The notes under the pieces: generated by a model
What the model saw: the letters and a program-made list of their open reading frames with translations, nothing else
Database searches by the model: none
Told to the model about the DNA's origin: nothing
Virus record (IMG/VR): IMGVR_UViG_3300044846_000283
Span: 1 to 32,649 of that record
Length of the DNA stretch: 32,649 nt
Direction: 5' to 3' (one strand)
From: a virus
Shown: positions 1-7,845 of the stretch, piece after piece
Position numbering within the stretch: position 1 is the stretch's first letter
How the letters are laid out: each line of letters begins with the position of its first letter
Position numbers and translations under genes: made by a program

Positions 1-115
1 AACAACTGACATTAAATCAAACAATCAAGCTGATAAGGGATATTGCCCAAAGCCACGACCAAATTAATACGGTCTATTTTGGCGATGTGTGGGAGTTTCT
101 TTCTCAGCCTGATAA
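1..115. repeat. Terminal direct repeat, left copy (circular overlap)
   Basis: Bases 1-115 are identical to 32535-32649. A single exact repeat at the two ends of a contig is what an assembler gives for a circular or circularly permuted molecule, and an open reading frame continues in phase across the join. The unique length is therefore 32,534 bp. A true physical terminal repeat is less likely, because the repeat lies inside a coding region and has no flanking signals. Confidence 0.95.
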
Positions 116-449
116 TGTTTATCCATCCATGTTCTATTCGTTGACTGGAAGCCAAATAAACGGCAAAGAATTAAGTATGTCATTTAGTTTATTCTTTCTT
201 GATAGGCAACTACAAGATGAGACTAATGAAACGGAGGTTTTATCTGACCAATTGCTAATCTGCCAAGATATTATTTCAATGCTAAAGCATCCAAATTTTA
301 ATTGGGAGATTGGCGAAGGAATTACATTAGAATTTTTTACTGAAAACGAGAAGGATTATTTAGCTGGAGTGAAAGCCGATATAACGGTTATTTATCCGAT
401 GCTTTCTAATCGTTGTCAAATACCAACCGACTTTACATATCCAAGTTAA
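1..449 (+). CDS. Probable head-tail connector/neck protein, 3' part of a gene split by the contig ends
   Basis: The reading frame is open from base 3 to the TAA at 447-449. It continues upstream through the circular join to an ATG at 32525, giving 152 residues in total. A GTG at 87 could be mistaken for the start, but about 30 good residues upstream (ending VYFGDVWEFL) would be lost. The protein is acidic, with no signal peptide or membrane segment. The size, the position after the portal and a connector gene, and the position just before the tail fibre suggest a neck or tail-terminator role, as in similar Bacteroidota phages. The family name is not certain; the function is inferred from context. 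Confidence 0.75.
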   Translation, partial: QLTLNQTIKLIRDIAQSHDQINTVYFGDVWEFLSQPDNVYPSMFYSLTGSQINGKELSMSFSLFFLDRQLQDETNETEVLSDQLLICQDIISMLKHPNFNWEIGEGITLEFFTENEKDYLAGVKADITVIYPMLSNRCQIPTDFTYPS

Positions 450-452
450 GAA

Positions 453-2486
453 ATGGCAAATAAGAAAATAAACCAATTAGTCTCTAAGACTTCAATTTTA
501 TCAACCGATTTATTTGGTATCGGAGATGCAACTACGGGGCAACTATTTAAAAAGACTATTGCTGAATTGCAAGCTGCGATTGGTGGAGCAGTAATTTCGG
601 TAAACGGCTTAGTTGGAACGGTTGTTTTGGACACGGATGACATTCAAGAATTAGCGACTCCGACTAATAAATGGTTTACTGATGCAAGGGCAAGGGCAGC
701 AATTAGTTTAACGGTAACGGGTAACTCAGGTGCTTCGACTTATTCAAGTGGAACGGGTGTTCTAAACGTACCTACTTATACGCTTGCTGGTCTTGGTGGT
801 ATTACTGCAACGTTTTTAAGTGGTGGAACTGGTATTTCTTATAACTCAACTACGGGAGTTATTTCTTATTCGGGTATGGTTTATACTGATGCTTCGATTC
901 GTGCTTTGTTTAGCGGTGGAACGGGTATTACTTATAACTCGACTACGGGCGCAATTACTTATAGTGGCACGGTTTACACGGATTCATCGATTAGGGCATT
1001 GATTTCTTTGACAACTACGGGGAATAGTGGCGCATCTACCTACAATAATACAACGGGAGTAATAAACGTGCCTGAATATACTCTTGCTGGACTTGGAGGT
1101 ATTTCTTACACTTCATTAAGTGGAGGTACTGGTATTACTTATAATAATACTACGGGTGCGATTAGTTACTCAGGTACGGTTTATACTGATTCAAGTATAA
1201 GAGCATTGATTTCAGCAAGTGGAGCAGTATCTTATAATAATACTACTGGAGTAATTAGCTTAACAAGTGGTAATTTAACCGAAGCGACAAGTTCGGTCTT
1301 AACAATTACTGGAGGAACGGGTGCAGTTCTTGGCGCTGGAACTTCTATTCAAGTTAAGCAAGCAAGTTCATCAGTATCGGGATTCTTGTCAAGTACGGAT
1401 TGGAATACGTTTAATGGTAAGGCAAGTGCGCTAAGTGGAACGACTAATTATGTAGCCAAATTTACTTCAAGTTCTACAATTGGAAATAGTTTAATTTTTG
1501 ATAACGGAAGTAATATTGGAGTATCAACAACATCTTTACTCGCAGATGCTTTATTACCTATTCAAATTAATGCAGTAGCTACAACCGGACAAGCCTATTT
1601 TGCATCAAATAATGCTGGTGGATATGGTTTATTAATGGGTTATGATAATGCTAATGGATATGCAAGAATAAGAAACGTATCAAATACTGCATTAACATTT
1701 GAAACTAATAACATAGAAAGATTTAGAATTTCAAACGCTGGAGCAGCCACGTTTTCGAGTACAGTATTTGCAACAGGGTTCTTTGTACCACAAAACGAAG
1801 GTATCGGATTTAATGGACAAGGATTATTTACAACTGCAATTTATAGTAGAAATTCTGGTGCTGATTTATGTTTTAATGCTGGTAATAGTGAAAAAATGCG
1901 AATTACTTCTGCTGGCAACGTAGGTATTGGAACGACTTCGCCAGATAGAAGATTAAGAATAGCATCAGATGGAACAAATTGGATTAGTGCAGTAATAGGA
2001 GGTAGCGGAGGAGGTGATGTTGTGGTTATTGGGAATTTAGGAGGAGCGCCAAGTATTGGTGGACATAATAGTGCTTTAACTGCATGGGCAAGGCTATCTT
2101 TAAACCCTGATGGGGGAAATGTATTAGTTGGAACTTCAACTGACAATGGGGAACGTCTTTATGTATCAGGTGCAATAAGAGCAACGGGAACAATTACTGC
2201 AAACTCAGATATTAGCTTAAAGAAAAACCTTTTAAAAATAGAAAATGCTTTAGAAAAAGTAGAGCAAATAAACGGATATACTTACGAATTTAAAGCAGAT
2301 GATTCAAAGCGCCACGCTGGGGTTATTGCTCAAGAGATTCAAACTGTTCTTCCTGAGATTGTAAACAAAGGTAACAATGGTATTCTTGGTGTTGAATACG
2401 GAAACATATCAGCTTTATTAATCGAAGCGATTAAAGAACAAAATATTAAAATTAAAAATTTAGAAACACTTTTAGCTTCTAAATAG
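453..2486 (+). CDS. Tail fibre protein with C-terminal S74 intramolecular chaperone
   Basis: This 677-residue protein probably forms the host-binding fibre or tailspike. Residues 584-677 form a peptidase S74 (endosialidase-type) chaperone domain. It has the conserved NSDISLKKN start, the GVIAQEIQ core, a VEYGNISALLIEAIKEQ helix and a terminal coiled coil. In this family the domain trimerises the fibre and then cuts itself off just before the serine of the SD motif, which is present at residue 585. Residues 85-270 are Gly/Ser/Thr-rich repeats. Residues 300-580 are beta-rich and include GNVGIGTTSPDRRL-type segments common in S74 fibres. The start follows the previous stop by three bases, and the stop abuts the next adhesin gene. 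No enzymatic domain is recognisable. Confidence 0.9.
   Translation: MANKKINQLVSKTSILSTDLFGIGDATTGQLFKKTIAELQAAIGGAVISVNGLVGTVVLDTDDIQELATPTNKWFTDARARAAISLTVTGNSGASTYSSGTGVLNVPTYTLAGLGGITATFLSGGTGISYNSTTGVISYSGMVYTDASIRALFSGGTGITYNSTTGAITYSGTVYTDSSIRALISLTTTGNSGASTYNNTTGVINVPEYTLAGLGGISYTSLSGGTGITYNNTTGAISYSGTVYTDSSIRALISASGAVSYNNTTGVISLTSGNLTEATSSVLTITGGTGAVLGAGTSIQVKQASSSVSGFLSSTDWNTFNGKASALSGTTNYVAKFTSSSTIGNSLIFDNGSNIGVSTTSLLADALLPIQINAVATTGQAYFASNNAGGYGLLMGYDNANGYARIRNVSNTALTFETNNIERFRISNAGAATFSSTVFATGFFVPQNEGIGFNGQGLFTTAIYSRNSGADLCFNAGNSEKMRITSAGNVGIGTTSPDRRLRIASDGTNWISAVIGGSGGGDVVVIGNLGGAPSIGGHNSALTAWARLSLNPDGGNVLVGTSTDNGERLYVSGAIRATGTITANSDISLKKNLLKIENALEKVEQINGYTYEFKADDSKRHAGVIAQEIQTVLPEIVNKGNNGILGVEYGNISALLIEAIKEQNIKIKNLETLLASK
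705..1211 (+). repeat. Compound tandem repeat inside the tail fibre gene
   Basis: Two protein units alternate in the order A-B-B-A-B. Unit A is 38 residues (fibre residues 85-122 and 185-222, with core TGNSGASTY...YTLAGLGGI). Unit B is 31 residues (123-153, 154-184 and 223-253, with core SGGTGI-YN-TTG-I-YSG-VYTD-SIRAL). A degenerate half unit follows at 254-270. The DNA copies are similar but diverged at synonymous sites, so the duplication is not recent. This is a plausible fibre-shaft element that could expand or shrink by recombination. Confidence 0.85.
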
Positions 2487-4685
2487 ATGCCATTACAAGG
2501 AAGTGGGGCAATGTCTTTTGCCGATGTGTACAATGAAATGACGGGGGAATCTTTAACGAATCCCCCTATTTCTATTACTGCTGCTGAACAAGGTCAACTT
2601 CAAAACTCTAGTGGGCAAACAATTCCATTAAATCAATATTACACTCCAAGACCTGACGGCAGTCTACCAACGGTATTTCCGACTGAATGGTATTTATATT
2701 GTCAACGATGTAACCAACCTAATCCATATTTAACGATTAGCAAATCGGCGCCTACGGGTGGGAATCTTAATCAAGCATATTCGTATTACTTAACTATTGT
2801 AAACAATGGCACAACGGCAACGACTGCGCCTATTCAAATATCTGATTATTTTCAATACGGATTAAATTTTATTACTCATAGTGGAGATGGATGGAATATA
2901 ACCGTTCAGCAAGTTTCAATCGATGTCGGCATATTTTCTTATAATGTCTTTGGAACTTATAACGGGGTTTTACAACCAAACGAAGTCTTAGTACTTCAGT
3001 TAATTGTTAATCCAGTTATATCGACAACGTATTATAATTATGCAACGGTATCGGGTGGAGGCGAAGCGATTTCTAAGACCTCAAATACAACCACTACTTT
3101 AATAGGTGGCGCAGAAACTTGGACAAGTTCAGTCACTAAAAGATTAGTCCGTACAATTCAAAAGAATGACTGCGGGGAATACGGAGTAGGCTCATATCAA
3201 GAAGTTTATTCGCCTTTTTTTACGGCTACTTATACAAGTTCAATAAGTCAGGCTGATGCCGATACTAATGCAAATAATCAGGCAACTGCATTATGTAACC
3301 AATGGCTTGATGCTAATGGGCAATCGGTTGCAAATCAATACGGGACTTGTGTTTACGGTTATCCTCAGATGACATTATCGAAATCGATGCCAGACTCATT
3401 TAATCTTAATCAATCGGGAACGGTAAGGATTCAAATGCGAATTTTGGCAAATGTGACAACTGGGCAAATTGTGATGTCAGATGTTTTGCCAAGTGGATTT
3501 GAATTTGTAAGTACGGTTGATATTCCAATTCCATTTAGTTTAACGGTTAGTGGAAAGACTTTAACTTATACAACTTCTACTTCATTACCAGTAGATTACT
3601 TTGCCGAGTTTGTATTTACGGTTAGGGCAATAACGGTTGGGAATTACACAAACTTTGCTTCTGCTTATGGAGGGAATATTTTAAATAATTATGCTCAAAG
3701 TAATACGGTGTCAACTTATGTATTTGGACAACCATCATTTGCTTTTTCAGTTGACTCGTTTAATGAAAATTTTAAATATCCAAGACCAATAACTGCAATA
3801 CCTACGGATGAGGCTTATTATGTATATCGATTAACAATTGGCAACCAACCAAGTACTAATTCTTCTTTGGTAGCCATGCGAATTACCTTACCTAACCATT
3901 TAAGAATTGTTGACCACGTTTCAGTATTTATTAATGAAACTTATTTTTTTTATTCTCAAGGTCTTTTACCTTATGAATTGTTAATATTTCAACGTAGTAA
4001 TGTAACCGTTCCCGTAGGACAATATATTTTTTATGTCAGGATAAATTTAGTTATTGATTATTATAGAATGTCTTCAATAGTACAACCCGTATCGGGAAGA
4101 CCTTTTGATAATTTAATAATTAATTCAAATAGTCAAGTAGTTCCAAGAAGACAATTTACAAATTTTAAAGGTTTTGTTGGAGGGACTCAAGTACATGAAG
4201 ATGAAAGGTCAATTGATTGGGCTAACAATTATCAATTTTTAGCAACGGCAACTTGTAGAGATACAAATCAAAACGTTATTGCTCCTATTGATACTAATGA
4301 TTTGACTTGGGATTATTCGATTAATAATAAAACTCCCGTAAGTCAACAATTCCCATTGACTTACGATGCTGGCATAAATACTTTTACTGCCGTTGGTAAT
4401 ATGTATGCACTTAATGCAGTAAGAGATAATTTATTTGGTAATATAAATGTAGATTATCCATTTCAAACAAGTGGGACATTTTGGATAAGAATTTATTATA
4501 GAATTTTTCATAAAGGAAGGCATATTACTACTGCTTATGTTAATCCAGGTGATATTTGGTTTCAATTATTTGATTCAAGAGAAGATGTTTATGTTAATAT
4601 ATATGATAATGAGCCAAAGCTAAGAAATGTATTATTTAAAATAATACTTAATCCAAATGGAACATACAGATATTGGCCAGATTAA
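2487..4685 (+). CDS. Large adhesin-like virion protein with DUF11 and DUF5977 domains
   Basis: This is a 732-residue protein without a signal peptide. Residues about 81-207 look like a DUF11 immunoglobulin-like repeat (LTISKSAPTGGNLNQ..., V-N-NGTT, DYFQYGLNF). Residues about 213-290 look like DUF5977, with the cysteine pattern NDCG...CNQWLDANGQSVANQYGTC. Residues about 293-413 form a second DUF11-like unit (MTLSKSMPDSFNLNQSG..., MSDVLPSGFEFV). The rest is beta-rich and unrecognised. In Bacteroidota these domains occur in surface adhesins. Here, directly after the S74 fibre with no gap, the protein is probably a second receptor-binding or baseplate-tip protein. The start ATG lies immediately after the preceding stop codon. 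Confidence 0.75.
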   Translation: MPLQGSGAMSFADVYNEMTGESLTNPPISITAAEQGQLQNSSGQTIPLNQYYTPRPDGSLPTVFPTEWYLYCQRCNQPNPYLTISKSAPTGGNLNQAYSYYLTIVNNGTTATTAPIQISDYFQYGLNFITHSGDGWNITVQQVSIDVGIFSYNVFGTYNGVLQPNEVLVLQLIVNPVISTTYYNYATVSGGGEAISKTSNTTTTLIGGAETWTSSVTKRLVRTIQKNDCGEYGVGSYQEVYSPFFTATYTSSISQADADTNANNQATALCNQWLDANGQSVANQYGTCVYGYPQMTLSKSMPDSFNLNQSGTVRIQMRILANVTTGQIVMSDVLPSGFEFVSTVDIPIPFSLTVSGKTLTYTTSTSLPVDYFAEFVFTVRAITVGNYTNFASAYGGNILNNYAQSNTVSTYVFGQPSFAFSVDSFNENFKYPRPITAIPTDEAYYVYRLTIGNQPSTNSSLVAMRITLPNHLRIVDHVSVFINETYFFYSQGLLPYELLIFQRSNVTVPVGQYIFYVRINLVIDYYRMSSIVQPVSGRPFDNLIINSNSQVVPRRQFTNFKGFVGGTQVHEDERSIDWANNYQFLATATCRDTNQNVIAPIDTNDLTWDYSINNKTPVSQQFPLTYDAGINTFTAVGNMYALNAVRDNLFGNINVDYPFQTSGTFWIRIYYRIFHKGRHITTAYVNPGDIWFQLFDSREDVYVNIYDNEPKLRNVLFKIILNPNGTYRYWPD

Positions 4686-4690
4686 TAAAA

Positions 4691-4713
4691 TTTTGAATAA
4701 TAGCTATTTATAA
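4691..4713 (+). promoter_or_regulatory. Late-type promoter-like motif TTTTG-N9-TATTTATA
   Basis: The 51-bp gap between the adhesin gene and the lysis-region operon contains TTTTG (4691-4695) and TAGCTATTTATAA (4701-4713). The same 13-mer lies just before the tail chaperone gene (20088-20100), and variants occur before the scaffold and pre-portal genes. The core is 25 bp from the ATG at 4737. It does not match the host-type TAnnTTTG element, so a phage-specific promoter or an RNA-processing site is possible. Confidence 0.4.
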
Positions 4714-4736
4714 TTGTAAACTAAACAAACAACCAA

Positions 4737-5006
4737 ATGAAATTAGATTTTAACTTTGACTTTATCGGTCTTGATGACCAAGTATTTGAGGGTGGTAATG
4801 CTGGTAAAATGTTAGCTGGCGCATTAGCCTCCGCATCTAAAGGAGATGCACTTAAATTTTGGGATTGGGCAAAGAAATTATTTAAAGGCGAGGTCTTAGA
4901 TTTAGACAAGTCAGACCAAGAAACTTTAAAAGGATTCGTAAAAGATAGCGAATCATTTACCGTTTTAGCGAAAGCACAATTATTAGAGATATTTATTAAA
5001 GACTAA
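4737..5006 (+). CDS. Small conserved phage protein of unknown function (89 aa)
   Basis: This soluble 89-residue protein is predicted to be mainly helical, with AKMLAGALASASKGDALKFW-like and LLEIFIKD segments. I recognise the pattern (an N-terminal strand, a GDALKFWDWAKKL helix, then a DQETLKGFVKDSE helix) as common just upstream of lysis genes in Bacteroidota phages, but I cannot name a function. The gene is the first after the motif at 4691-4713 and is separated from the next gene by one base. The leader ends in AACAACCAAATG, which resembles several other leaders in this genome. Confidence 0.75.
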   Translation: MKLDFNFDFIGLDDQVFEGGNAGKMLAGALASASKGDALKFWDWAKKLFKGEVLDLDKSDQETLKGFVKDSESFTVLAKAQLLEIFIKD

Positions 5007-5007
5007 T

Positions 5008-5352
5008 ATGATAGTATTCATTGAGCCAGTTAAGGGAGTTAGAGAAATTGCAGACCGAGTAGAAATTAAGGTCGTTAATTATGCACTTCAAAATCCTGAG
5101 CAAACTTTGTATTTCAAATTGATGAGCCAATTTAATCCTATGATTGAAGAAGGTAATCTTATTATACCTGAGCCAATCGTTGCTCAATGGGGAGTTGATG
5201 ACTCGTTCATTGTTAAATGGGCTTTACAAACATTAGGCTTAGAAGAAAAGAAAATCGTTCCAGTACAAGAAGAAGAAGTATTGATTGAAGAGGAAGAAGA
5301 AGTATTGGTTGAAGACGAAGAAGAAGTTGCACCTGAAACTGATGGCGAATAA
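5008..5352 (+). CDS. Hypothetical protein with poly-glutamate C-terminus (114 aa)
   Basis: Residues 1-75 form a small globular domain (IEPVKGVREIADRVEIKV...). Residues about 80-114 are very acidic, with runs of glutamate broken by valine and leucine (EEEVLIEEEEEVLVEDEEE). No membrane segment or known motif is visible. The coding DNA of the tail consists of near-identical GAAGAAGAAGTATTG-type units, so its length may vary by slippage. The stop codon overlaps the start of the holin-like gene by one base, so the two are probably translationally coupled. Function is unknown. Confidence 0.7.
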   Translation: MIVFIEPVKGVREIADRVEIKVVNYALQNPEQTLYFKLMSQFNPMIEEGNLIIPEPIVAQWGVDDSFIVKWALQTLGLEEKKIVPVQEEEVLIEEEEEVLVEDEEEVAPETDGE

Positions 5353-5666
5353 TGAATGATTGGGAAGAGGTAATAATACCAGGAATAACGGGATTATTTG
5401 GTTCTTTAATTACTTGGTTATTTGGCAGAAAGAAAGAAGGAGTTGAGGTACAATCGACTGAGATTACTAATGTTCAAGAAGCTATTAAAATTTGGAGAGA
5501 AATGGCAACGGATTTAAAAGCAGAGGTTGCCGACTTAAAAGATAAGGTCGAAAGTTTAACAACTGAGATTCATAATCTACGTTCAGAGAATGTAGAACTA
5601 AGAGCAAAATTAGATGAAAGTCAACCAAATAAGCCAAAAAGGACTAAGCCTAATAAAGAAGTTTGA
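5352..5666 (+). CDS. Putative holin or lysis accessory: one membrane helix plus coiled coil (104 aa)
   Basis: Residues about 7-24 form one hydrophobic, glycine-containing helix (VIIPGITGLFGSLITWLF) followed by GRKK, which puts the C-terminus in the cytoplasm by the positive-inside rule. Residues about 45-92 form a strong coiled coil (heptads such as LKAEVADLKDKVESL), ending in a Lys/Pro-rich tail. The gene overlaps the downstream lysozyme gene by 53 bp. That lysozyme has no signal peptide and so needs a holin, and no better candidate lies nearby. The identification rests on topology and position rather than sequence family. Confidence 0.55.
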   Translation: MNDWEEVIIPGITGLFGSLITWLFGRKKEGVEVQSTEITNVQEAIKIWREMATDLKAEVADLKDKVESLTTEIHNLRSENVELRAKLDESQPNKPKRTKPNKEV

Positions 5667-6069
5667 GGGAGTTAAACTCAAGCCTTACTTATGTCCAGCT
5701 GGCATACCGACCATTTCAATCGGTTGCACCTATTACGAAGATGGAACTAAAGTCAAAATGACTGATGCGCCAATAAGTGAAGCGAGAGCAACGGATATAT
5801 TTTTAAATGTAATTAAACATTATGAACGGAGCGTTGACTCATTTTGTCGTGATGACATTAATCAAAATCAGTTCGATGCCCTTGTATCGTTTTGCTATAA
5901 CGTGGGCGCTGGCGCTTTAAAGAAAAGCACATTATTAAAGAAAGTCAATGCTAATCCAAATGACCCTTTAATCAAATTAGAATTTTTAAAATGGAATAAA
6001 AGTGGAGGCAAAGTTCTTAACGGACTTACCTTGAGAAGACAAGCAGAATCTGAATTATACTTTTCGTGA
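5614..6069 (+). CDS. Endolysin, GH24 (T4-type lysozyme) family
   Basis: This 151-residue muramidase would cleave the peptidoglycan beta-1,4 bond between MurNAc and GlcNAc. The active-site region is KKFEGVKLKPYLCPAGIPTIS, with the catalytic glutamate in FEG at residue 18. The usual aspartate position is occupied by Cys in YLCPAG, a variant I recall in other phage lysozymes. The threonine of the triad follows in IPTIS. Typical later motifs are QFDALVSFCYNVGAGAL and GLTLRRQAESELY. There is no signal or SAR helix, so export needs a holin. The ATG at 5614 lies inside the preceding gene. The next gene starts within the last codons (GTGA overlap). Confidence 0.93.
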   Translation: MKVNQISQKGLSLIKKFEGVKLKPYLCPAGIPTISIGCTYYEDGTKVKMTDAPISEARATDIFLNVIKHYERSVDSFCRDDINQNQFDALVSFCYNVGAGALKKSTLLKKVNANPNDPLIKLEFLKWNKSGGKVLNGLTLRRQAESELYFS

Positions 6070-6515
6070 AACAACTACTCATCGGTTTGCTAATTGCAAA
6101 CTTTTTTTATTCTTGCAAGCCAACTAAATCGGTCATAATCGAAAAAGAAAAGATTCGTATTGATACGATTCGTGACTACAAAGTAATTACTAAATATGAT
6201 TCGGTCCACGATACGCTAACCATTGCTAATCCTTGCGATTCTACGGGCATACTGACACGATTTTATTCTAAAATAACCGTTCCTCAGGGTCGCATAATTA
6301 TAAGGTCTTACAAAGGCAATATTCAAGCCACGATTAATATAGATTCTATTGAAAATGTCTATCAAAATTTGTATGCTTCTACTTTGTCAACCGATAAATT
6401 AATATCTAATAAAGAAAAAGTAACGAATATTATTCCAACTTGGTGTATCTTAACCATTATTTTTCAAGGACTTATAATCTTTGGTTACTTATATTTAAGA
6501 ATATTTCATGTATAA
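6066..6515 (+). CDS. Putative unimolecular spanin (lipoprotein with C-terminal membrane helix)
   Basis: This 149-residue protein starts at a GTG that overlaps the endolysin stop. Residues 1-17 look like a lipoprotein signal peptide: a lysine, a hydrophobic core (LLIGLLIANFF), then YSC with Cys17 as the lipidation site. The middle is a periplasmic domain rich in beta strands (VIIEKEKIRIDTIRDY...). Residues about 124-147 form a C-terminal transmembrane helix (WCILTIIFQGLIIFGYLYL). One protein anchored in both the outer and inner membranes is the architecture of a u-spanin, as in phage T1 gp11, which fuses the two membranes at the last step of lysis. The position right after the endolysin agrees. 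The lipobox FYSC is loose. Confidence 0.7.
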   Translation: MKQLLIGLLIANFFYSCKPTKSVIIEKEKIRIDTIRDYKVITKYDSVHDTLTIANPCDSTGILTRFYSKITVPQGRIIIRSYKGNIQATINIDSIENVYQNLYASTLSTDKLISNKEKVTNIIPTWCILTIIFQGLIIFGYLYLRIFHV

Positions 6516-6699
6516 AATAGATATTGAGCCAGTGGAGAAGCCAAAATCAAGAGCAAAAGATTTACTTGATACTATGATGGATGTAATGGAGAACATCGAA
6601 CACGTTGATGATGCTGCTTACGTTTTACGAATGAAAGTGCTAAACAATATCGAATTTTTAGTCGATGTTTTAATGGAAGAATATGAACAAGGACGATAA
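6508..6699 (+). CDS. Small acidic helical protein, unknown function (63 aa)
   Basis: The gene overlaps the spanin gene by 8 bp and the phosphoesterase gene by 17 bp, so it is embedded in the operon. The protein is predicted to be almost all helix, with methionine- and aspartate-rich segments (LLDTMMDVMENIEHVDD), and has no membrane segment. I do not recognise a family. The ATG at 6508 lies inside the last codons of the upstream gene. Confidence 0.65.
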   Translation: MYKIDIEPVEKPKSRAKDLLDTMMDVMENIEHVDDAAYVLRMKVLNNIEFLVDVLMEEYEQGR

Positions 6700-7678
6700 A
6701 TTAATTAAGATTAGGGAGCATTTCTTTTCAACAAATCTTAGCAAAACGGATTTTTACAATTCATTTTATGAAATGTATGGATATAAAAGTCCAAATTCAT
6801 TAAGGAAATTAATGAGTCAATACAATATTTTGGCAAAGGATAGGTCTTTGCAGGCAGTTAATCAAGAGATGCCACCAGTAGTCGTAAACTATAACCTTGA
6901 TACATTGGACAACTTTGGGATTGAAGATAGCATTGGCAAAGAATATGTATCGGCTAAATTACCTAACCACTTAAAAAAAGTCGGAATCTTATCTGACATT
7001 CATTTTCCTTATCACGACTTGACTGCTTTGACTTGCGCTATTAAGCATTTAAAGGAGCAAGAAATTGATTGCTTGTATCTTAACGGAGATATCCAAGACT
7101 TCTATTCTATTTCCAGGCACGAAAAGGAAAAGGATATGCGAGACTTTAAAAGAGAGGTCGACATGAATAGGGATTTCTTGCAGAGGCTTAGGGATTTATT
7201 TAGAACGATTCCGATTTATTATAAATTAGGCAACCACGAGAATAGATTTGCTAGGTCATTACAATTACAAGCTGAAGAGTTTGCGCAATTACACGATTTA
7301 CAATTTGATATATTTTTTAGGTTAGATAAGTTAGGCATTACGATGGTTGAAGATTGGCAGGGTATGGAGATGGGCGATTTGTTAGTGCTTCACGGGCATG
7401 AATTGTATGGTGGTGGCGGAGTAAATCCAAGTCAAAATCTATTTAACAAGACTATCTGCAATACTTTAATTGGTCACGTTCATAGAACTTCAACAACTCA
7501 GAAGAAGACTGGCTTTAAGGAGTTTATAAATACTTATAGTACTGGATGCTTAACTTTATTAAGTCCTAAGTATATGCCGTTTAGTATGCACAACCACGGC
7601 ATGGCTATTGTCGAGATAGATAACGGCAAAACTATGGTCCACAATATTCAGATAAGAGAAGGGAAAATAATTAAATAG
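6683..7678 (+). CDS. Calcineurin-like metallophosphoesterase
   Basis: This 331-residue protein has the full set of metallophosphoesterase metal ligands in order: SDIHFPYHD (about residue 105), LNGDIQDF (about 132), KLGNHENR (about 180), VLHGHELYGG (about 236) and IGHVHRTS (about 262). This fold binds two metal ions and hydrolyses phosphomono- or diesters, including nucleic-acid ends. The first 85 or so residues are an extra N-terminal part with a short helical, possibly DNA-binding segment (LSKTDFYNSFYEMYGYKSPN). Substrate is unknown; a role in DNA or RNA metabolism is inferred. It is the last gene before a short non-coding interval with its own promoter and terminator. Confidence 0.88.
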   Translation: MNKDDKLIKIREHFFSTNLSKTDFYNSFYEMYGYKSPNSLRKLMSQYNILAKDRSLQAVNQEMPPVVVNYNLDTLDNFGIEDSIGKEYVSAKLPNHLKKVGILSDIHFPYHDLTALTCAIKHLKEQEIDCLYLNGDIQDFYSISRHEKEKDMRDFKREVDMNRDFLQRLRDLFRTIPIYYKLGNHENRFARSLQLQAEEFAQLHDLQFDIFFRLDKLGITMVEDWQGMEMGDLLVLHGHELYGGGGVNPSQNLFNKTICNTLIGHVHRTSTTQKKTGFKEFINTYSTGCLTLLSPKYMPFSMHNHGMAIVEIDNGKTMVHNIQIREGKIIK

Positions 7679-7681
7679 TAT

Positions 7682-7689
7682 TATATTTG
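7682..7689 (+). promoter_or_regulatory. Bacteroidota-type -7 element TATATTTG
   Basis: TATATTTG matches the Bacteroidota -7 consensus TAnnTTTG and lies just after the phosphoesterase stop (7676-7678). No clear TTTG -33 element is found 19-21 bp upstream, so this is the weakest of the three copies. If active, it would make the short RNA ending at about 7770. Confidence 0.4.
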
Positions 7690-7770
7690 TCTTTTCATAG
7701 TTAAGTTTTTTGTTAAATAGGTTTAAGTAAATAGAATCCCTATCGGTCATATCGGTGGGGATTTTTGTTT
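7690..7770 (+). ncRNA. Candidate small non-coding RNA between a -7 element and a terminator
   Basis: The interval has no plausible gene. It starts just after TATATTTG and ends in a terminator-like hairpin, so a transcript of roughly 70-75 nt could be made. It holds a small hairpin with stem TTAAA/TTTAA (7713-7717 with 7722-7726) and loop TAGG, followed by the terminator stem. The same TAGG-looped AT-rich hairpin occurs in the RNA at 10494-10576. The large terminator loop carries TATCGGT twice, two bases apart. It could equally be just the 3' end of the upstream operon. Confidence 0.35.
7735..7770 (+). terminator. Rho-independent terminator-like hairpin after the phosphoesterase gene
   Basis: AATCCC (7735-7740) pairs with GGGATT (7758-7763) around a 17-nt loop, followed by a T-rich run broken by one G (TTTTTGTTTT, counting the last two stem T's). 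The stem is short for such a loop, but the position at the end of the late operon and before the early promoter supports termination here. Confidence 0.55.
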
Positions 7771-7812
7771 TATACTACCGTTAAATAAATAATTATAATA
7801 ATTTTATAAAAA

Positions 7813-7845
7813 GTTTTTTTATTTAAAATAATAGGTATATATTTG
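7813..7845 (+). promoter_or_regulatory. Early promoter, Bacteroidota type
   Basis: TATATTTG (7838-7845) matches TAnnTTTG, with a T-rich GTTTTTTT tract (7813-7820) at about the -33 position, 17 bp upstream. A transcript would start near 7850 and have a leader of about 35 nt ending in AAACCAATCAAAAAATG. It would drive the early operon from 7886 onward. Confidence 0.65.

Noticed and set aside
705-1211. Repeats as a CRISPR array or a diversity-generating template/variable pair
   Set aside because: The repeats are in-frame protein units, diverged at synonymous sites, with no spacers, no reverse transcriptase and no adenine-specific variation.
1841-2146. Minus-strand open frame in the tail fibre gene
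   Set aside because: It is proline- and leucine-rich antisense of Gly/Thr/Ser repeats; no start context and no family pattern.
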